Assembly: GCF_005938105.1 (NCBI RefSeq) | Contig: NZ_VCPE01000011.1 | Coordinates: 1-64,000 of the forward strand | Origin: Brucella haematophila | GTDB lineage: Bacteria > Pseudomonadota > Alphaproteobacteria > Rhizobiales > Rhizobiaceae | Length of the DNA stretch: 64,000 bases | Reading direction: 5' to 3' | Shown: one piece after another, positions 53,026 through 63,154 of the stretch | Numbering within the stretch: the first letter of the stretch is position 1 | Layout: the number at the start of each line of letters is the position of its first letter | Notes under the pieces: generated by a model | Told to the model about the DNA's origin: nothing | Databases searched by the model: none | The model's input: the letters and a program-made list of their open reading frames with translations, nothing else | Program-made: the position numbers and the translations under genes

Positions 53026-53733
53026 ATGAGTGAATTGGCTGACTGGCTATCGGAAGCGCATCCGATCAACCGGAAAAACGCCGCCGAAGTCGTGTTCGAC
53101 GACATACGATCGGCGATCATATCCGGTCGCCTACAGGTCGGCACCCGCCTTCCCTCGGAAGCCCGGCTGGCCGACCGGTTCGGCGTCAGCCGCCCCATCG
53201 TGCGGGAGGCGCTGCGCTCGCTGCAAACCCTTGGCCTCACCCAGACCCGGACCGGTAGCGGCACCTATATAGTGAATGCAACGCCCTCGGCGGAACTGAG
53301 CTATGACGGCTATTCCGCGCGCGATCTGATTGAAGCGCGTCCCTTTATCGAAATTCCGGCGGCAGGCTGGGCGGCACTTCGTCGAAGCGACGAACAGCTC
53401 GCGCATCTGCTTGGACTTTGCGACAAGATGGACCGCCAGACCGACCCGCATAAATGGGAGCTGCTCGATTCCGAGTTTCACAGCGCCATAGCCGTTGCCT
53501 CCGGAAACACGCTCTTTGCCAAGATCGTCGCCGATGCCCGTGATGCTCTGGTCCAGCAATCCGAACTCATCAATCTCATGGCAGGTCGCCGCGAGGCGTC
53601 CAATATCGAACATCGCCGGATTGTCGACGCCATCGCGGCCGGTTCCGAAGCTGGCGCCCGGACCGCCATGGAGGCGCATCTGAGCAAGGTTAAAACCGCC
53701 GTCAACGCCATCACAGGCAGTAGCAGCTCTTAA
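53026..53733 (+). CDS. FadR-type GntR regulator
   Basis: A 235-residue GntR protein with the winged helix (AAEVVFDDIRSAIISGRLQVGTRLPSEARLADRFGVSRPIVREALRSLQTLGLTQTRTGSGTYI) and an FCD effector domain (EARPFIEIPAAGWAALRR, DSEFHSAIAVASGNTLF, EHRRIVDAIAAGSEAGARTAMEAHL) whose Asp and His residues bind a metal and a carboxylate ligand. I chose the ATG at 53026, since GGAGG lies 7 bases upstream; two earlier ATGs fall in the inverted repeat. It precedes the asparagine genes and may control them. Confidence 0.82.
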   Translation: MSELADWLSEAHPINRKNAAEVVFDDIRSAIISGRLQVGTRLPSEARLADRFGVSRPIVREALRSLQTLGLTQTRTGSGTYIVNATPSAELSYDGYSARDLIEARPFIEIPAAGWAALRRSDEQLAHLLGLCDKMDRQTDPHKWELLDSEFHSAIAVASGNTLFAKIVADARDALVQQSELINLMAGRREASNIEHRRIVDAIAAGSEAGARTAMEAHLSKVKTAVNAITGSSSS

Positions 53734-54130
53734 GCACACCCTCTTCAAACCGACTGTTTTGCGCAAGCGACAGGTTGAAACCCGTCGCGCGACGGCCTGT
53801 GGATAATTGTCACCGGGACAATCGTGGGAGACAGACAAAATCACCACGTACGAACGCTGAAAGCTAACGTCTTCTTTTCAAAAAGATATTCCCGGTGCCA
53901 CATAGTGCAGCACCTTTCGGCGGGCCAACCGGCGCGCACCGGTGACTTGACGCGCCAATTTCAATATGCGTTAACGCGTCCTCTAATCTGTCATACAGCT
54001 TTACAGATTACCCTCAAAATGGGGTGAGACTCGCCCCATTGAACGACCAACGGCGCGCCCTAAGTGGCGATTCATGCTGTGAATGGTCCTATCGAAAACG
54101 CGCCCGCAAAGCGCTTACCTGGGAGGAGCA
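53734..54130. other. Intergenic region upstream of ansP
   Basis: A 397 bp gap with no gene seen. It holds the inverted repeat at 53806-53822 and must hold the promoter of the permease gene. Confidence 0.4.
53806..53822. promoter_or_regulatory. Inverted repeat upstream of ansP, possible GntR operator
   Basis: ATTGTC-ACCGG-GACAAT, 6 bp perfect arms with a 5-base spacer. The size and odd spacing fit FCD-type GntR operators, and the gene directly before it encodes one. Binding is inferred. Confidence 0.5.
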
Positions 54131-55600
54131 ATGACGATCGAAACCGTGAAAGCCAGTCCGGCGGAACGTGAAATCTTCATCGAAGAGGATAGCGGTTACC
54201 ACAAGGCCCTGAAGCCTCGGCAAATCCAGATGATCGCGATTGGGGGAGCGATCGGAACGGGGCTTTTCCTTGGTGCTGGTGGGCGACTTGCGCAAGCGGG
54301 GCCTGCCCTCGTTTTCGTCTATGCGCTTTGCGGCTTCTTCGCCTTTCTGGTTTTGCGCGCGCTGGGTGAGCTGATCATGCATCGGCCAAGCTCGGGATCA
54401 TTCGTCTCCTATGCCCGTGAGTTTTACGGCGAGAAGCTGGCCTTCGCCGCTGGCTGGATGTACTGGCTGAACTGGGCGATGACTTCGGTGGCCGATGTGA
54501 CCGCCGTCGCGCTCTACATGAATTTCTTCAAGCATTATGTTCCCTGGCTGCAAGGCATCGACCAGTGGATGTTTGCGCTCACAGCGCTCCTCATCGTGCT
54601 CGCGATGAACCTGATGTCGGTGAAAGTCTTCGGCGAGATGGAATTCTGGTTCAGTCTCGTCAAGGTGCTGTCGCTCGTCACCTTTCTGGTGGTCGGAATT
54701 TATTTCGTCGTCTCCGGCACACCGATTGACGGTCACGCCGCCGGTTTCAGCATCATCACCGATAGCGGGGGCTTCTTCCCGAACGGCATATTACCGGCCT
54801 TCGTGATCATACAGGGCGTCGTCTTCGCCTATGCCTCCATCGAACTGATCGGCACCACGGCTGGCGAAACCGAAGACCCGCGCAAGGTAATGCCCGGCGC
54901 AATCCGCACCGTCGTCTTCCGCCTGCTGGTCTTCTATGTCGGCTCGGTGCTGCTGCTGTCGCTGCTTCTGCCCTACACGGCCTATTCCGCTGGCGAAAGC
55001 CCGTTCGTCACCTTCTTCAGCAAGATCGGCGTCGAGGGTGCGGATATCATCATGAACCTTGTCGTGCTGACCGCAGTTCTCTCGTCGCTCAATGCGGGCC
55101 TCTATTCGACAGGCCGTATTCTGCATTCGATGGCTATTTCCGGTTCCGCGCCTTCGGCTCTGGCCAAGATGAACAAGAACGGCGTCCCCTTTGTCGGCAT
55201 CGCGGTCACCGCCGTCGTGACGGTGATCGGCGTTGTCCTCAATGCCCTCGTGCCTTCAGATGCCTTCGAAATTGCGCTCAATCTCTCCGCGCTCGGCATT
55301 ATCACTGCATGGGGCGTCATCGTTCTCTGCCAGCTGAAGCTATGGTATCTGGCGCGGCGCGGCGAAATCGAACGGCCTGATTTCCGGATGTTCGGCGCAC
55401 CCTATACAGGCATCCTCACACTGGCTTTCCTTCTCGGCGTTCTGGTTCTGATGGCGTTCGATTATCCGGTCGGTACCATGACCATCGCTTCGCTGCTGAT
55501 CATCATCCCCGTGCTCATCATCGGATGGTATCTGATGCGCGACCGTATCCATCGACTTGCCGCAGAACGTGCTATAGACGCAAGCACTCTGAGCAAGTGA
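54131..55600 (+). CDS. ansP: L-asparagine permease
   Basis: A 489-residue amino acid permease of the APC superfamily (AAT family) with 12 helices. Signature: [38 protein letters not shown] at residues ~24-60, [29 protein letters not shown] chose the ATG at 54131 (GGGAGGAG upstream). AnsP is preferred over other AAT-family members because asparaginase follows after 7 bases. Confidence 0.83.
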   Translation: MTIETVKASPAEREIFIEEDSGYHKALKPRQIQMIAIGGAIGTGLFLGAGGRLAQAGPALVFVYALCGFFAFLVLRALGELIMHRPSSGSFVSYAREFYGEKLAFAAGWMYWLNWAMTSVADVTAVALYMNFFKHYVPWLQGIDQWMFALTALLIVLAMNLMSVKVFGEMEFWFSLVKVLSLVTFLVVGIYFVVSGTPIDGHAAGFSIITDSGGFFPNGILPAFVIIQGVVFAYASIELIGTTAGETEDPRKVMPGAIRTVVFRLLVFYVGSVLLLSLLLPYTAYSAGESPFVTFFSKIGVEGADIIMNLVVLTAVLSSLNAGLYSTGRILHSMAISGSAPSALAKMNKNGVPFVGIAVTAVVTVIGVVLNALVPSDAFEIALNLSALGIITAWGVIVLCQLKLWYLARRGEIERPDFRMFGAPYTGILTLAFLLGVLVLMAFDYPVGTMTIASLLIIIPVLIIGWYLMRDRIHRLAAERAIDASTLSK

Positions 55601-55607
55601 GGAAAAC

Positions 55608-56555
55608 GTGAATACAGCGCCGAACAAGCCCGTGGTGGCGGTCATCGCCACCGGGGGCACCATTGCAAGCAAACGCGGTGAAGATGGCGCAAGCACGCCG
55701 ACATTATCCGGCGAAGACCTGCTCGCGCTTATACCGAATATCGACGCTGATCTGCGCCCCATAGACTTGATGGCGAAGGATTCGTCGCTGCTCACGCTGG
55801 CCGACATGCAGCATATCAGCGATACCGTCGGCGAAGCGCTGAACAATGCCGCCATCCATGGCGTGGTCGTCCTGCATGGCACCGACGCCATGGAAGAGAC
55901 CGCGCTTCTGGTGCAGCTCCAGCACCGGCTTGCAAAGCCGGTCATCTTCACCGGCGCACAATTTACAGCCGATCATCCGCATGCCGATGGCCCTGCCAAT
56001 CTTGCCGATGCGGTCGGGCTTGCCATTGATTCCGACAACGCTGCACGCGGCGTACTCATCGCTTTTGGCGGTCGGGTTCTTCCGGCATGGGGTGCCTATA
56101 AAGTCAGCAGCGACAGCGCCGATGCATTTCATTCGGCACGAGCGCTGGATGTGCTGCCGGATGTGCAGCTTCCGTCAAAAATTGGCGATGGCCGTGTCGA
56201 TACGGTTGCCATTTATCCCGGCTGCGATGCCATCCATGTTGCGGCAAGTGTTGCAGCCGGCGCGCGCGGCATTGTTCTCGCCGGGCTTGGCTCCGGCAAT
56301 GCGACGCCGGAGATTGTCGAAGCCGTACGGGTTTGCACCGAACAGGGCATCGCGGTTGTCGTATCAAGCCGCGTGCCGGAAGGTCTGTTGACGCCGGGCT
56401 ATGGCGGCGGTGGCGGTGGGCACGATCTTGCTGCGGCAGGTGCGATCCACGCCCGCACACTTCGTCCCGGTCAGGCGCGCATTCTGCTGGCGGCGCTTAT
56501 CGCCAGCGGCAGTCCGAAAGATGCAATCATCCGCGCCTTCGGCGACAGCCAATAA
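55608..56555 (+). CDS. ansA: L-asparaginase (type I/II, bacterial)
   Basis: A 315-residue asparaginase with both catalytic threonine motifs: ATGGTIA (residues 14-20) and VVLHGTDAMEETA (87-98). The GLGSGN region and C-terminal PGYGGGGGGHDL are also conserved in the family. It has no signal peptide, so it is cytoplasmic. Start is GTG with GTGAGG upstream. It turns imported asparagine into aspartate and ammonia. Confidence 0.9.
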   Translation: MNTAPNKPVVAVIATGGTIASKRGEDGASTPTLSGEDLLALIPNIDADLRPIDLMAKDSSLLTLADMQHISDTVGEALNNAAIHGVVVLHGTDAMEETALLVQLQHRLAKPVIFTGAQFTADHPHADGPANLADAVGLAIDSDNAARGVLIAFGGRVLPAWGAYKVSSDSADAFHSARALDVLPDVQLPSKIGDGRVDTVAIYPGCDAIHVAASVAAGARGIVLAGLGSGNATPEIVEAVRVCTEQGIAVVVSSRVPEGLLTPGYGGGGGGHDLAAAGAIHARTLRPGQARILLAALIASGSPKDAIIRAFGDSQ

Positions 56556-56563
56556 CCCATAAC

Positions 56564-56591
56564 AAAAGGGCCGGATCACTCCGGCCCTTTT
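56564..56591 (+). terminator. Rho-independent terminator of ansPA
   Basis: AAAAGGGCCGG / CCGGCCCTTTT, an 11 bp stem with a 6-base loop, followed by GTTTTG. Strong. Confidence 0.9.
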
Positions 56592-56600
56592 GTTTTGCTG

Positions 56601-56706
56601 CTAGAGCATTTCCCGCAAAAGTGCGTAGCGGTTTTGCGTAGGATAATGCGTAAAAACAAATAGCTAGAGCGGTTCCACGATTCCGTTTTAACCGGAACCG
56701 CTCTAG
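56601..56706 (+). repeat. Mosaic palindromic repeat, copy 2
   Basis: Starts CTAGAGCATTTCCCGCAAAA, contains GTGCGTAGCGGTTTTGCGTAG and ends in a 13 bp inverted repeat, CTAGAGCGGTTCC / GGAACCGCTCTAG, around a 17-base spacer. Nearly identical to copies at 6868 (inverted) and 63398. Lies 6 bases from the end of the RND gene. Confidence 0.88.
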
Positions 56707-56712
56707 CTGCGA

Positions 56713-59700
56713 TCACTCGCCCGGCACAAGATGCGGTGCTTCGATCTTCGCGCCCGAATGCTTGAGCGGACGCTCGCCGCTCAGCTTGCGGATCAGCACA
56801 TAGAACACCGGCGTCATGAAGATGCCGAAGGCCGTCACGCCGATCATGCCCGCGAAGACCGCGATACCCATTGCGGAGCGCATTTCCGCACCGGCACCGG
56901 TGGATGTAACCAGCGGCACCACGCCCATGATGAAGGCCATGGAGGTCATCAGGATCGGGCGCAGACGCAACCGGCTGGCTTCGACGGCGGCCTGCACCAC
57001 GCTTCGACCGGAAAGCTCCAGCTCGCGGGCAAATTCCACGATCAGGATCGCGTTCTTCGCCGATAGTCCCACAAGGACGATCAAGCCAATCTGGGTGAAG
57101 ACGTTGTTGTCACCCCCCGTCAGCCAGACGCCGGTGAGTGCAGCCATGATACCCATCGGAACAATCATGATGATCGACAGGGGCAGAGCAAGGCTTTCAT
57201 ACTGCGCGGCCAGCACCAGATAGACGAGCAGCAGCGCCAGCGGGAAGACGAGGAAGCCTGAATTGCCAGCCAGAATCTGCTGGTAGGTCAGATCGGTCCA
57301 CTCGAAAGCGATGCCCGGAGGCAAGGTTTCCTGCGCAATCCGCTCGACAGCCGCCTGCGCCTGACCGGACGAGAAGCCGGGGGCCGGATTGCCGTTGATA
57401 TCGGCAGACAGGAAGCCGTTATACCGGATGGCGCGTTCCGCACCCACGGTCTGCTCCACCTTCATCAGCGCCGACAGCGGGATCATCTCGCCCGATTGCG
57501 AACGAACCTTCAGCTTGCCGATATCTTCGGCATGGCTGCGGTAATTCGCATCGGCCTGAATGCGCACGCTGTAGGTGCGTCCAAATGCATTGAAGTCGTT
57601 GACGTAGAGCGAACCCAGATAGATCTGCAACGTCTCGAACACATCGGTCACCGCCACACCCAGCTGCCGTGCCTTCACACGATCCAGATCGGCATAAAGC
57701 TGCGGCACATTGATCTGGTAACTCGAATAGAGACCGGCCAGTTCGGGTGTCTGATAGGCCTTGGCGAGAAACGCCTTGGTCGCATCGTCAAGCGCACGGA
57801 AGCCAAGCCCGTTGCGATCTTCGAGCTGGAGCTTGAAGCCGCCCGTTGTACCCAGACCCTGCACAGGCGGTGGCGGGAACATGGCAATGAACGCATCCTG
57901 AATGGAGCCGAACTTCTGATTCAGCTGCATGGTGATAGCGCCTGCCGACAGGTCGGGCGTCTTGCGTTCCTCGAACGGCTTCAACGTGACGAAGACAATG
58001 CCTGAATTCGACGAGTTGGTGAAACCGTTGATCGAAAGGCCCGGGAAGGCAATGGCATTGGCAACGCCCGGCTGGTCGAGCGCAATATCCGTCATGCGGC
58101 GGATGACATCTTCCGAGCGGTCAAGTGTGGCCGCATCCGGCAATTGCGCAAAGCCAATCAGATATTGCTTGTCCTGTGCTGGAACGAAGCCGCCTGGCAC
58201 CGCACGGAACAGAACAAAGGTAACGCCGAGCAGCACGACATAGAGGCCCATCACCAGCGACTTGCGCGAGAGTATTGCGCCCACGCCGCGACCATAGGCA
58301 TTCGAGCTTGCACCGAAAAAGCGGTTGAAGCCACGGAAGAACCAGCCGAACGCCTTGTCCATGATGCGGGTCAAACGATCCTTCGGCGCATCATGACCAC
58401 GCAGCAGCAGGGCTGCGAGAGCTGGCGACAGGGTCAGCGAGTTGAAGGCCGAGATCACTGTCGAGATGGCGATGGTCAGCGCGAACTGGCGATAGAACTG
58501 GCCGGTAAGGCCGGTAATAAATGCCAGCGGCACAAAGACCGCAACCAGCACCAGCGCAATCGCGATGATCGGGCCGGACACTTCCTGCATGGCGCGATAG
58601 GTCGCTTCCACCGGCGACAGTCCCTGTTCGATGTTACGCTCGACATTTTCCACCACCACGATGGCGTCGTCGACGACGATACCGATGGCCAGCACCAGAC
58701 CGAACAGGCTCAGCGCATTGATGGAGAAGCCGAACATATACATGACCGCGAACGTACCCACGATGGAAACGGGGACCGCGACCAGCGGAATGATCGATGC
58801 GCGCCATGTCTGCAAGAACAGAATGACCACAATCACCACCAGAACGATGGCTTCAAGCAGGGTGTGAATAACCGACTCGATAGAGGCTTTCACAAATGCT
58901 GTCGTGTCATAGACGATGTCGAAATCCACGCCTTCCGGCATGGTCTTCTTCAGATCGGCCATGGCCGCGTGCACATTTTCCGAAATCTGCAAAGCGTTGG
59001 AACCTGGCGCCTGAAACACGCCCATGCCAACGGCCTGCTTGTTGTCGAGCAGAGAGCGCAGTGAGTAATCCGCAGCCCCCATCTCGACGCGGGCGACATC
59101 GCCAAGGCGCGTGATTTCGCCCTCGCTGCCCGACTTCACGACGATATTGGCGAAGTCTTCCGGTGTCTGAAGACGGCCTTGCGCATTGACGGAAAGCTGA
59201 AGATCAAGACCGGAAACATTCGGCGAAGCACCAATCACGCCAGCGGCGGCCTGAACATTCTGCTGCCGGATTGCGTTTGCGATATCGCCCGCGGAAAGTC
59301 CGCGCTCGGCTGCCTTTTGCGGGTCGATCCAGACGCGCATGGAATAATCGCCGCCGCCGAATATCTGCACCTGACCGACGCCCGGAATACGCGCGATGCG
59401 GTCCTTGACGTTCAAAACGGCATAGTTGCGCAGATAGTTCACGTCATATCGGCCATCGGGCGAGATGAGGTGAACGACCAGCGTGAGATCGGGCGAGCTT
59501 TTGGCGGTGGTGACGCCGAGCGTGCGCACCTCTTCCGGCAGGCGTGGCTCGGCCTGCGAGATACGGTTCTGCACAAGCTGCTGCGCCTGATCAGGATCGG
59601 TGCCGAGTGCGAAAGTGACAGTCAATGTCATGACGCCATCGGCTGTCGCCTGGCTCTGCATATAGAGCATGCCTTCAACACCGTTGATCTGTTCTTCAAG

Positions 59701-59898
59701 CGGTGTAGCGACGGTCTCGGAAATCACGGCAGGGTTGGCGCCCGGATATTGCGCGCGCACCACGATCTGTGGTGGCACGACTTCCGGATATTCCGAAATC
59801 GGCAGACCTGTCATGCCGATCAGACCGGCCACGAAGATCAGAACCGAAAGAACGCCAGCGAAGACCGGGCGGTCTACGAAGAAGCGTGAGAAGTTCAT
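56713..59898 (-). CDS. RND multidrug efflux permease (HAE1 family)
   Basis: A 1061-residue inner membrane pump of the AcrB/MexF type, with 12 helices and two large periplasmic loops. The N-terminus FSRFFVDRPVFAGVLSVLIFVAGLIGMTGLPISEYPEVVPP is typical, and the proton-relay Asp pair is in LAIGIVVDDAIVVVENVERN. Length and sequence are nearest to MexF and the Brucella BepG group. Second gene after its adaptor (122 bp gap). No outer membrane channel is encoded here, so it would use a shared TolC-type protein. Confidence 0.9.
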   Translation of the reverse strand: MNFSRFFVDRPVFAGVLSVLIFVAGLIGMTGLPISEYPEVVPPQIVVRAQYPGANPAVISETVATPLEEQINGVEGMLYMQSQATADGVMTLTVTFALGTDPDQAQQLVQNRISQAEPRLPEEVRTLGVTTAKSSPDLTLVVHLISPDGRYDVNYLRNYAVLNVKDRIARIPGVGQVQIFGGGDYSMRVWIDPQKAAERGLSAGDIANAIRQQNVQAAAGVIGASPNVSGLDLQLSVNAQGRLQTPEDFANIVVKSGSEGEITRLGDVARVEMGAADYSLRSLLDNKQAVGMGVFQAPGSNALQISENVHAAMADLKKTMPEGVDFDIVYDTTAFVKASIESVIHTLLEAIVLVVIVVILFLQTWRASIIPLVAVPVSIVGTFAVMYMFGFSINALSLFGLVLAIGIVVDDAIVVVENVERNIEQGLSPVEATYRAMQEVSGPIIAIALVLVAVFVPLAFITGLTGQFYRQFALTIAISTVISAFNSLTLSPALAALLLRGHDAPKDRLTRIMDKAFGWFFRGFNRFFGASSNAYGRGVGAILSRKSLVMGLYVVLLGVTFVLFRAVPGGFVPAQDKQYLIGFAQLPDAATLDRSEDVIRRMTDIALDQPGVANAIAFPGLSINGFTNSSNSGIVFVTLKPFEERKTPDLSAGAITMQLNQKFGSIQDAFIAMFPPPPVQGLGTTGGFKLQLEDRNGLGFRALDDATKAFLAKAYQTPELAGLYSSYQINVPQLYADLDRVKARQLGVAVTDVFETLQIYLGSLYVNDFNAFGRTYSVRIQADANYRSHAEDIGKLKVRSQSGEMIPLSALMKVEQTVGAERAIRYNGFLSADINGNPAPGFSSGQAQAAVERIAQETLPPGIAFEWTDLTYQQILAGNSGFLVFPLALLLVYLVLAAQYESLALPLSIIMIVPMGIMAALTGVWLTGGDNNVFTQIGLIVLVGLSAKNAILIVEFARELELSGRSVVQAAVEASRLRLRPILMTSMAFIMGVVPLVTSTGAGAEMRSAMGIAVFAGMIGVTAFGIFMTPVFYVLIRKLSGERPLKHSGAKIEAPHLVPGE

Positions 59899-60020
59899 CT
59901 GTTTATCCCCCTTTAGGCGGATGAGCGAAAACTCTCCCGTGCCGCGAAAACATGCGTTCTCGCGGATTGAATAGGCTGAGCTTTTGCGTTTAGCGCGCGT
60001 CGTCAGACGCGCCGTTTCAG

Positions 60021-61211
60021 TTAATTCTTGGCAAGTGTTTCAGTGACGGGCTGCGGTGCGACGACCACGCCCGGACGAATGCGTTGCAGGCCGTTGACGA
60101 CGATGTTCTCGCCAGCCTTCAGACCGCTTTCGACAATGCGCAAGCCATCATAATTGCGACCGAGCACCACCTGCCGGTATTCCACCTTGTTGTCCGCACC
60201 CACGACGAAGACAAATTTCTTGTCCTGATCGGAGCCAATGGCACGGTCGCTCACCACCAGTTTTTCGTCCGGTTCCGGCTCGCCGAAACGAATGCGCACG
60301 AACTGACCGGGAATGAGCTTGCCATCCGGATTGTCGATGGCGGCGCGCACCCGGATGGTGCCCGTAGTGGCATCCACTTCATTGTTGATCAGCTGGATAT
60401 GTCCGGAAATTGGTGTGCCATCGTCGGCGGCTGTACCAATCTGAACGGGGATACGTTCAATAGCGCTACCGCCCGGCGATGCGGCAAGCTTGGCAAGGGC
60501 CTTGGTGACAACCTCTTCATTGGCGCTGAAGCTTGCATAGATCGGGTCGACCGACACAAGCGTGGTGAGCACCGGCGAAGCGGAGCTGGCGGCAACCAGA
60601 TTGCCAGCGGTGACTTCCAGACGTCCAACGCGACCGGAGATCGGCGCGCGCACTTCGGTATATTGAAGGTCGAGTTCAGCGGAGCGAAGTGCCGCCTTGG
60701 CAGAACGCAGGCTTGCCTGCGCCTCGTCAAAGGCGCTCGACCGCTGATCCAGCCCGCTCTGGGCGAGCGTGCGGGTGGTTACAAGCTGGCGACCGCGATC
60801 CAGCTCCGTCTTGGCCAGCGCCACGCGCGCTTCCTCGGCGGAAACCTGGGCCTTGGCTTTTTCAACCGCTGCCGCATAGGGTTCAGGATCGATAGTCACA
60901 AGCAGATCGCCCTGCTTGACCAGCGCCCCTTCACGGAAATGCGCTTTCAGGATCGCGCCTCCGACACGCGGGCGAATTTCCACACGCTCGATTGCCTCAA
61001 GGCGACCCGAAAATTCTTCCCAGGTCGAAATGCGGCGCGACTCCGCTTTGGCGACTGAAACCGGCACGGCAGGCGGCGGTGCTGACATATCCGTCGCTGC
61101 GTCTGCCTTCAGATGGGGAGCGCCAAAGAGAATGGCGCCACCGCCAGCTGCAGACAATAGGATACTCAGGCCGGCGCCCCACAGGGCCCGGCGTCCGATG
61201 ATCGATGTCAT
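60021..61211 (-). CDS. RND efflux periplasmic adaptor
   Basis: A 396-residue membrane fusion protein. The N-terminal hydrophobic stretch (ALWGAGLSILLSAAGGGAILF) acts as signal or anchor. Then lipoyl halves (SGRLEAIERVEIRPRVGGAILKAHFREGALVKQGDLLVTIDP and YTEVRAPISGRVGRLEVTAGNLV), a coiled-coil hairpin between them, and beta-barrel/MP domains (VRIRFGEPEPDEKLVVSDRAI). Pairs with the downstream permease. Confidence 0.9.
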   Translation of the reverse strand: MTSIIGRRALWGAGLSILLSAAGGGAILFGAPHLKADAATDMSAPPPAVPVSVAKAESRRISTWEEFSGRLEAIERVEIRPRVGGAILKAHFREGALVKQGDLLVTIDPEPYAAAVEKAKAQVSAEEARVALAKTELDRGRQLVTTRTLAQSGLDQRSSAFDEAQASLRSAKAALRSAELDLQYTEVRAPISGRVGRLEVTAGNLVAASSASPVLTTLVSVDPIYASFSANEEVVTKALAKLAASPGGSAIERIPVQIGTAADDGTPISGHIQLINNEVDATTGTIRVRAAIDNPDGKLIPGQFVRIRFGEPEPDEKLVVSDRAIGSDQDKKFVFVVGADNKVEYRQVVLGRNYDGLRIVESGLKAGENIVVNGLQRIRPGVVVAPQPVTETLAKN

Positions 61212-61288
61212 GTTGTATCTCCTTGCCGGTCGAAGCCGGCTACATTCTGATCGTCAGAACAAAGCTTGGGAGGCCTTTCGAACTGACG

Positions 61289-62104
61289 TTATGCTGGTAT
61301 TGCTTTTGCACCAGCCCGCCGGAAGAAATCCGAAAACAGGCCAGTAAGGACTTCTTTTTGTGGCGGCCACTCGCGGTCGGCCACGGTGCTTTCCGGTATC
61401 CAGCCAGCCTGACCCGGCAGGACATGAGACTGAACCTTGACGCCTGCCTGACGCAGCCGCTCGGCATAGGCCTGGGTTTCGTCACGCATCGGGCATTCAG
61501 CACTGGTGACGAGCAGTGTCGGCACCAGACCGGCAAGACGCGTACACAGCGCAGGCGCGGCATAGGGATGGGTAAACCCACCGCACTGACCCAGATAATG
61601 CTGCCAGCCATCCGACATTGTCTGCACCGCACTTTCCGGGCAGTATTTGCGGAAAGATGCCGTCGCAAGGCAAGGATCGAGCATGGGCGAAAGCAATATC
61701 TGACCTTTGAGATCCGTCAGATTCTGATCTCGCGCCATAAGCGCCAAACCGGCTGCAATATTGCCGCCCGCCTCTTCACCGGCAACGAACAGCATCGACT
61801 TCTTGTGTGCAAATTCCGGGCAACGCGCACGCATCGAAGTCAGAATGGCATAGGCCACCTCAAGCGCCGCCGGGAACGGGTTGAGACAGGCCGACGAATA
61901 TTCCGGCGAGACGACCACCGCTCCCGCATCGGCAAGAGCTTCGGCGACACCCTCGCAGGCATCTGGACAATCAGCCGAGAAAGCCCCACCATGGAGATGC
62001 AGCACCACAGGTGGCGGTGAAAGCAATTTGGCGCCGCGATAAATGCGTGCCGTGCAGGCGCAATTGCCAGCCTGCATTGTTTCAACCGTAAACTTCTCGC
62101 ACAT
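61289..62104 (-). CDS. Alpha/beta-hydrolase-fold protein, apparently without a catalytic triad
   Basis: A 271-residue protein of the hormone-sensitive-lipase-like group: oxyanion-hole motif LHLHGGAF (HGG at 38-40), PEYSSACLNPFPAALEV, and a nucleophile elbow that reads GEEAGGN (109-115) where the family has GDSAGGN, so Glu replaces Ser. The acid-residue motif (DPLRDE in the family) is CPMRDE, and the final GHxF-type His motif reads PGQAGWI. All three catalytic residues seem missing. It lies 77 bp before the RND adaptor gene and is likely co-transcribed. A ligand-binding or regulatory role is possible. Confidence 0.75.
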   Translation of the reverse strand: MCEKFTVETMQAGNCACTARIYRGAKLLSPPPVVLHLHGGAFSADCPDACEGVAEALADAGAVVVSPEYSSACLNPFPAALEVAYAILTSMRARCPEFAHKKSMLFVAGEEAGGNIAAGLALMARDQNLTDLKGQILLSPMLDPCLATASFRKYCPESAVQTMSDGWQHYLGQCGGFTHPYAAPALCTRLAGLVPTLLVTSAECPMRDETQAYAERLRQAGVKVQSHVLPGQAGWIPESTVADREWPPQKEVLTGLFSDFFRRAGAKAIPA

Positions 62105-62230
62105 CTTTCTTAGCTTTCATGTCTAGCGGCAAACCGCCATGGTCAGATATTAGCATTGTCTATTATCTGGAATAGTCCCCCTGGATTGGTTACACTATCC
62201 AAAATCTCGAACAATGACGGTTATTGATCA

Positions 62231-63145
62231 ATGGACCAACTCTCGGCCATGCGCGCCTTTCTCCGGGTTGTCGAAACCGGAAACTTCACGCGCGCCTCCG
62301 CGTCACTCAGCATGCCCAAGGCAACCATCAGCAATCTCATTCAGGGATTGGAAGCCCATCTGGGCGCAAAACTCCTCAATCGTACCACCCGTCGTGTTCT
62401 CGTAACACCGGACGGCGCACTTTACTATGAGCGTGCGGCCCGCCTGTTGGCCGATTTGCAGGAACTCGACGGCAGCCTCTCCAGCGCACAGACCCTGCCC
62501 AAAGGTCGGCTGCGCGTGGAAATGGCGAGCGCCGTCGCCAATCTGATCGTCATTCCCGCATTGATCGAGTTTCACCAGCGCTATCCCGATATCCAGATCG
62601 ACCTCGGCGTATCGGACCGCCCGGTCGATTATGTGGCAGAGAATGTGGATTGCGCCATTCGCATCGGCGAGTTGACCGACCAGTCGCTGATCGCACGGCG
62701 CATCGGCGACATGCATTTCATCGCCTGTGCTTCCGCCGAATATCTTGATCGCTGTTCCACGCCGCAGCACCCGTCGGACCTCGCCAGCAACACCTATGCG
62801 GTCGGCTATTTCCGCCCCTCGACCGGGCAGCAAATGCCGTTTCACTTCAGACGCGGTACAGAAGAAGTCGAGATCAACGGGCGCTATGTTGTGGCTGCCA
62901 ATGAATCGACCACCTATCTGGCGGCAGTCCGCGCGGGTCTTGGCGTCGCACAAGCACCCTTGTTCATGGTTCAGGAGGATCTGGAAAAAGGCACGTTGCG
63001 GCCAGTCCTCGAAGACTGGCAGATCGAACCGATGCCGATTTATCTGGTCTATCCGCCCAACCGACATCTCAGCAATCGTCTGCGCGTTTTTGCAGATTGG
63101 GTGGTCAAAGTCATCGCCAAATCGCAAATGGTGGAGCGCCGCTGA
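62231..63145 (+). CDS. LysR-family regulator divergent from the efflux operon
   Basis: A 304-residue LysR protein ([56 protein letters not shown], then the effector domain [34 protein letters not shown]). The 126 bp divergent gap to the hydrolase-like gene indicates control of the hydrolase-adaptor-RND operon, as with MexT and mexEF-oprN; this is inferred from position. Confidence 0.85.
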   Translation: MDQLSAMRAFLRVVETGNFTRASASLSMPKATISNLIQGLEAHLGAKLLNRTTRRVLVTPDGALYYERAARLLADLQELDGSLSSAQTLPKGRLRVEMASAVANLIVIPALIEFHQRYPDIQIDLGVSDRPVDYVAENVDCAIRIGELTDQSLIARRIGDMHFIACASAEYLDRCSTPQHPSDLASNTYAVGYFRPSTGQQMPFHFRRGTEEVEINGRYVVAANESTTYLAAVRAGLGVAQAPLFMVQEDLEKGTLRPVLEDWQIEPMPIYLVYPPNRHLSNRLRVFADWVVKVIAKSQMVERR

Positions 63146-63154
63146 CAGGCGCTC
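63134..63154 (+). terminator. Hairpin spanning the LysR stop codon
   Basis: GAGCGCC / GGCGCTC, 7 bp stem with a 7-base loop that contains part of the TGA stop. T-rich bases follow ~10 bases later. Probable terminator. Confidence 0.45.
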
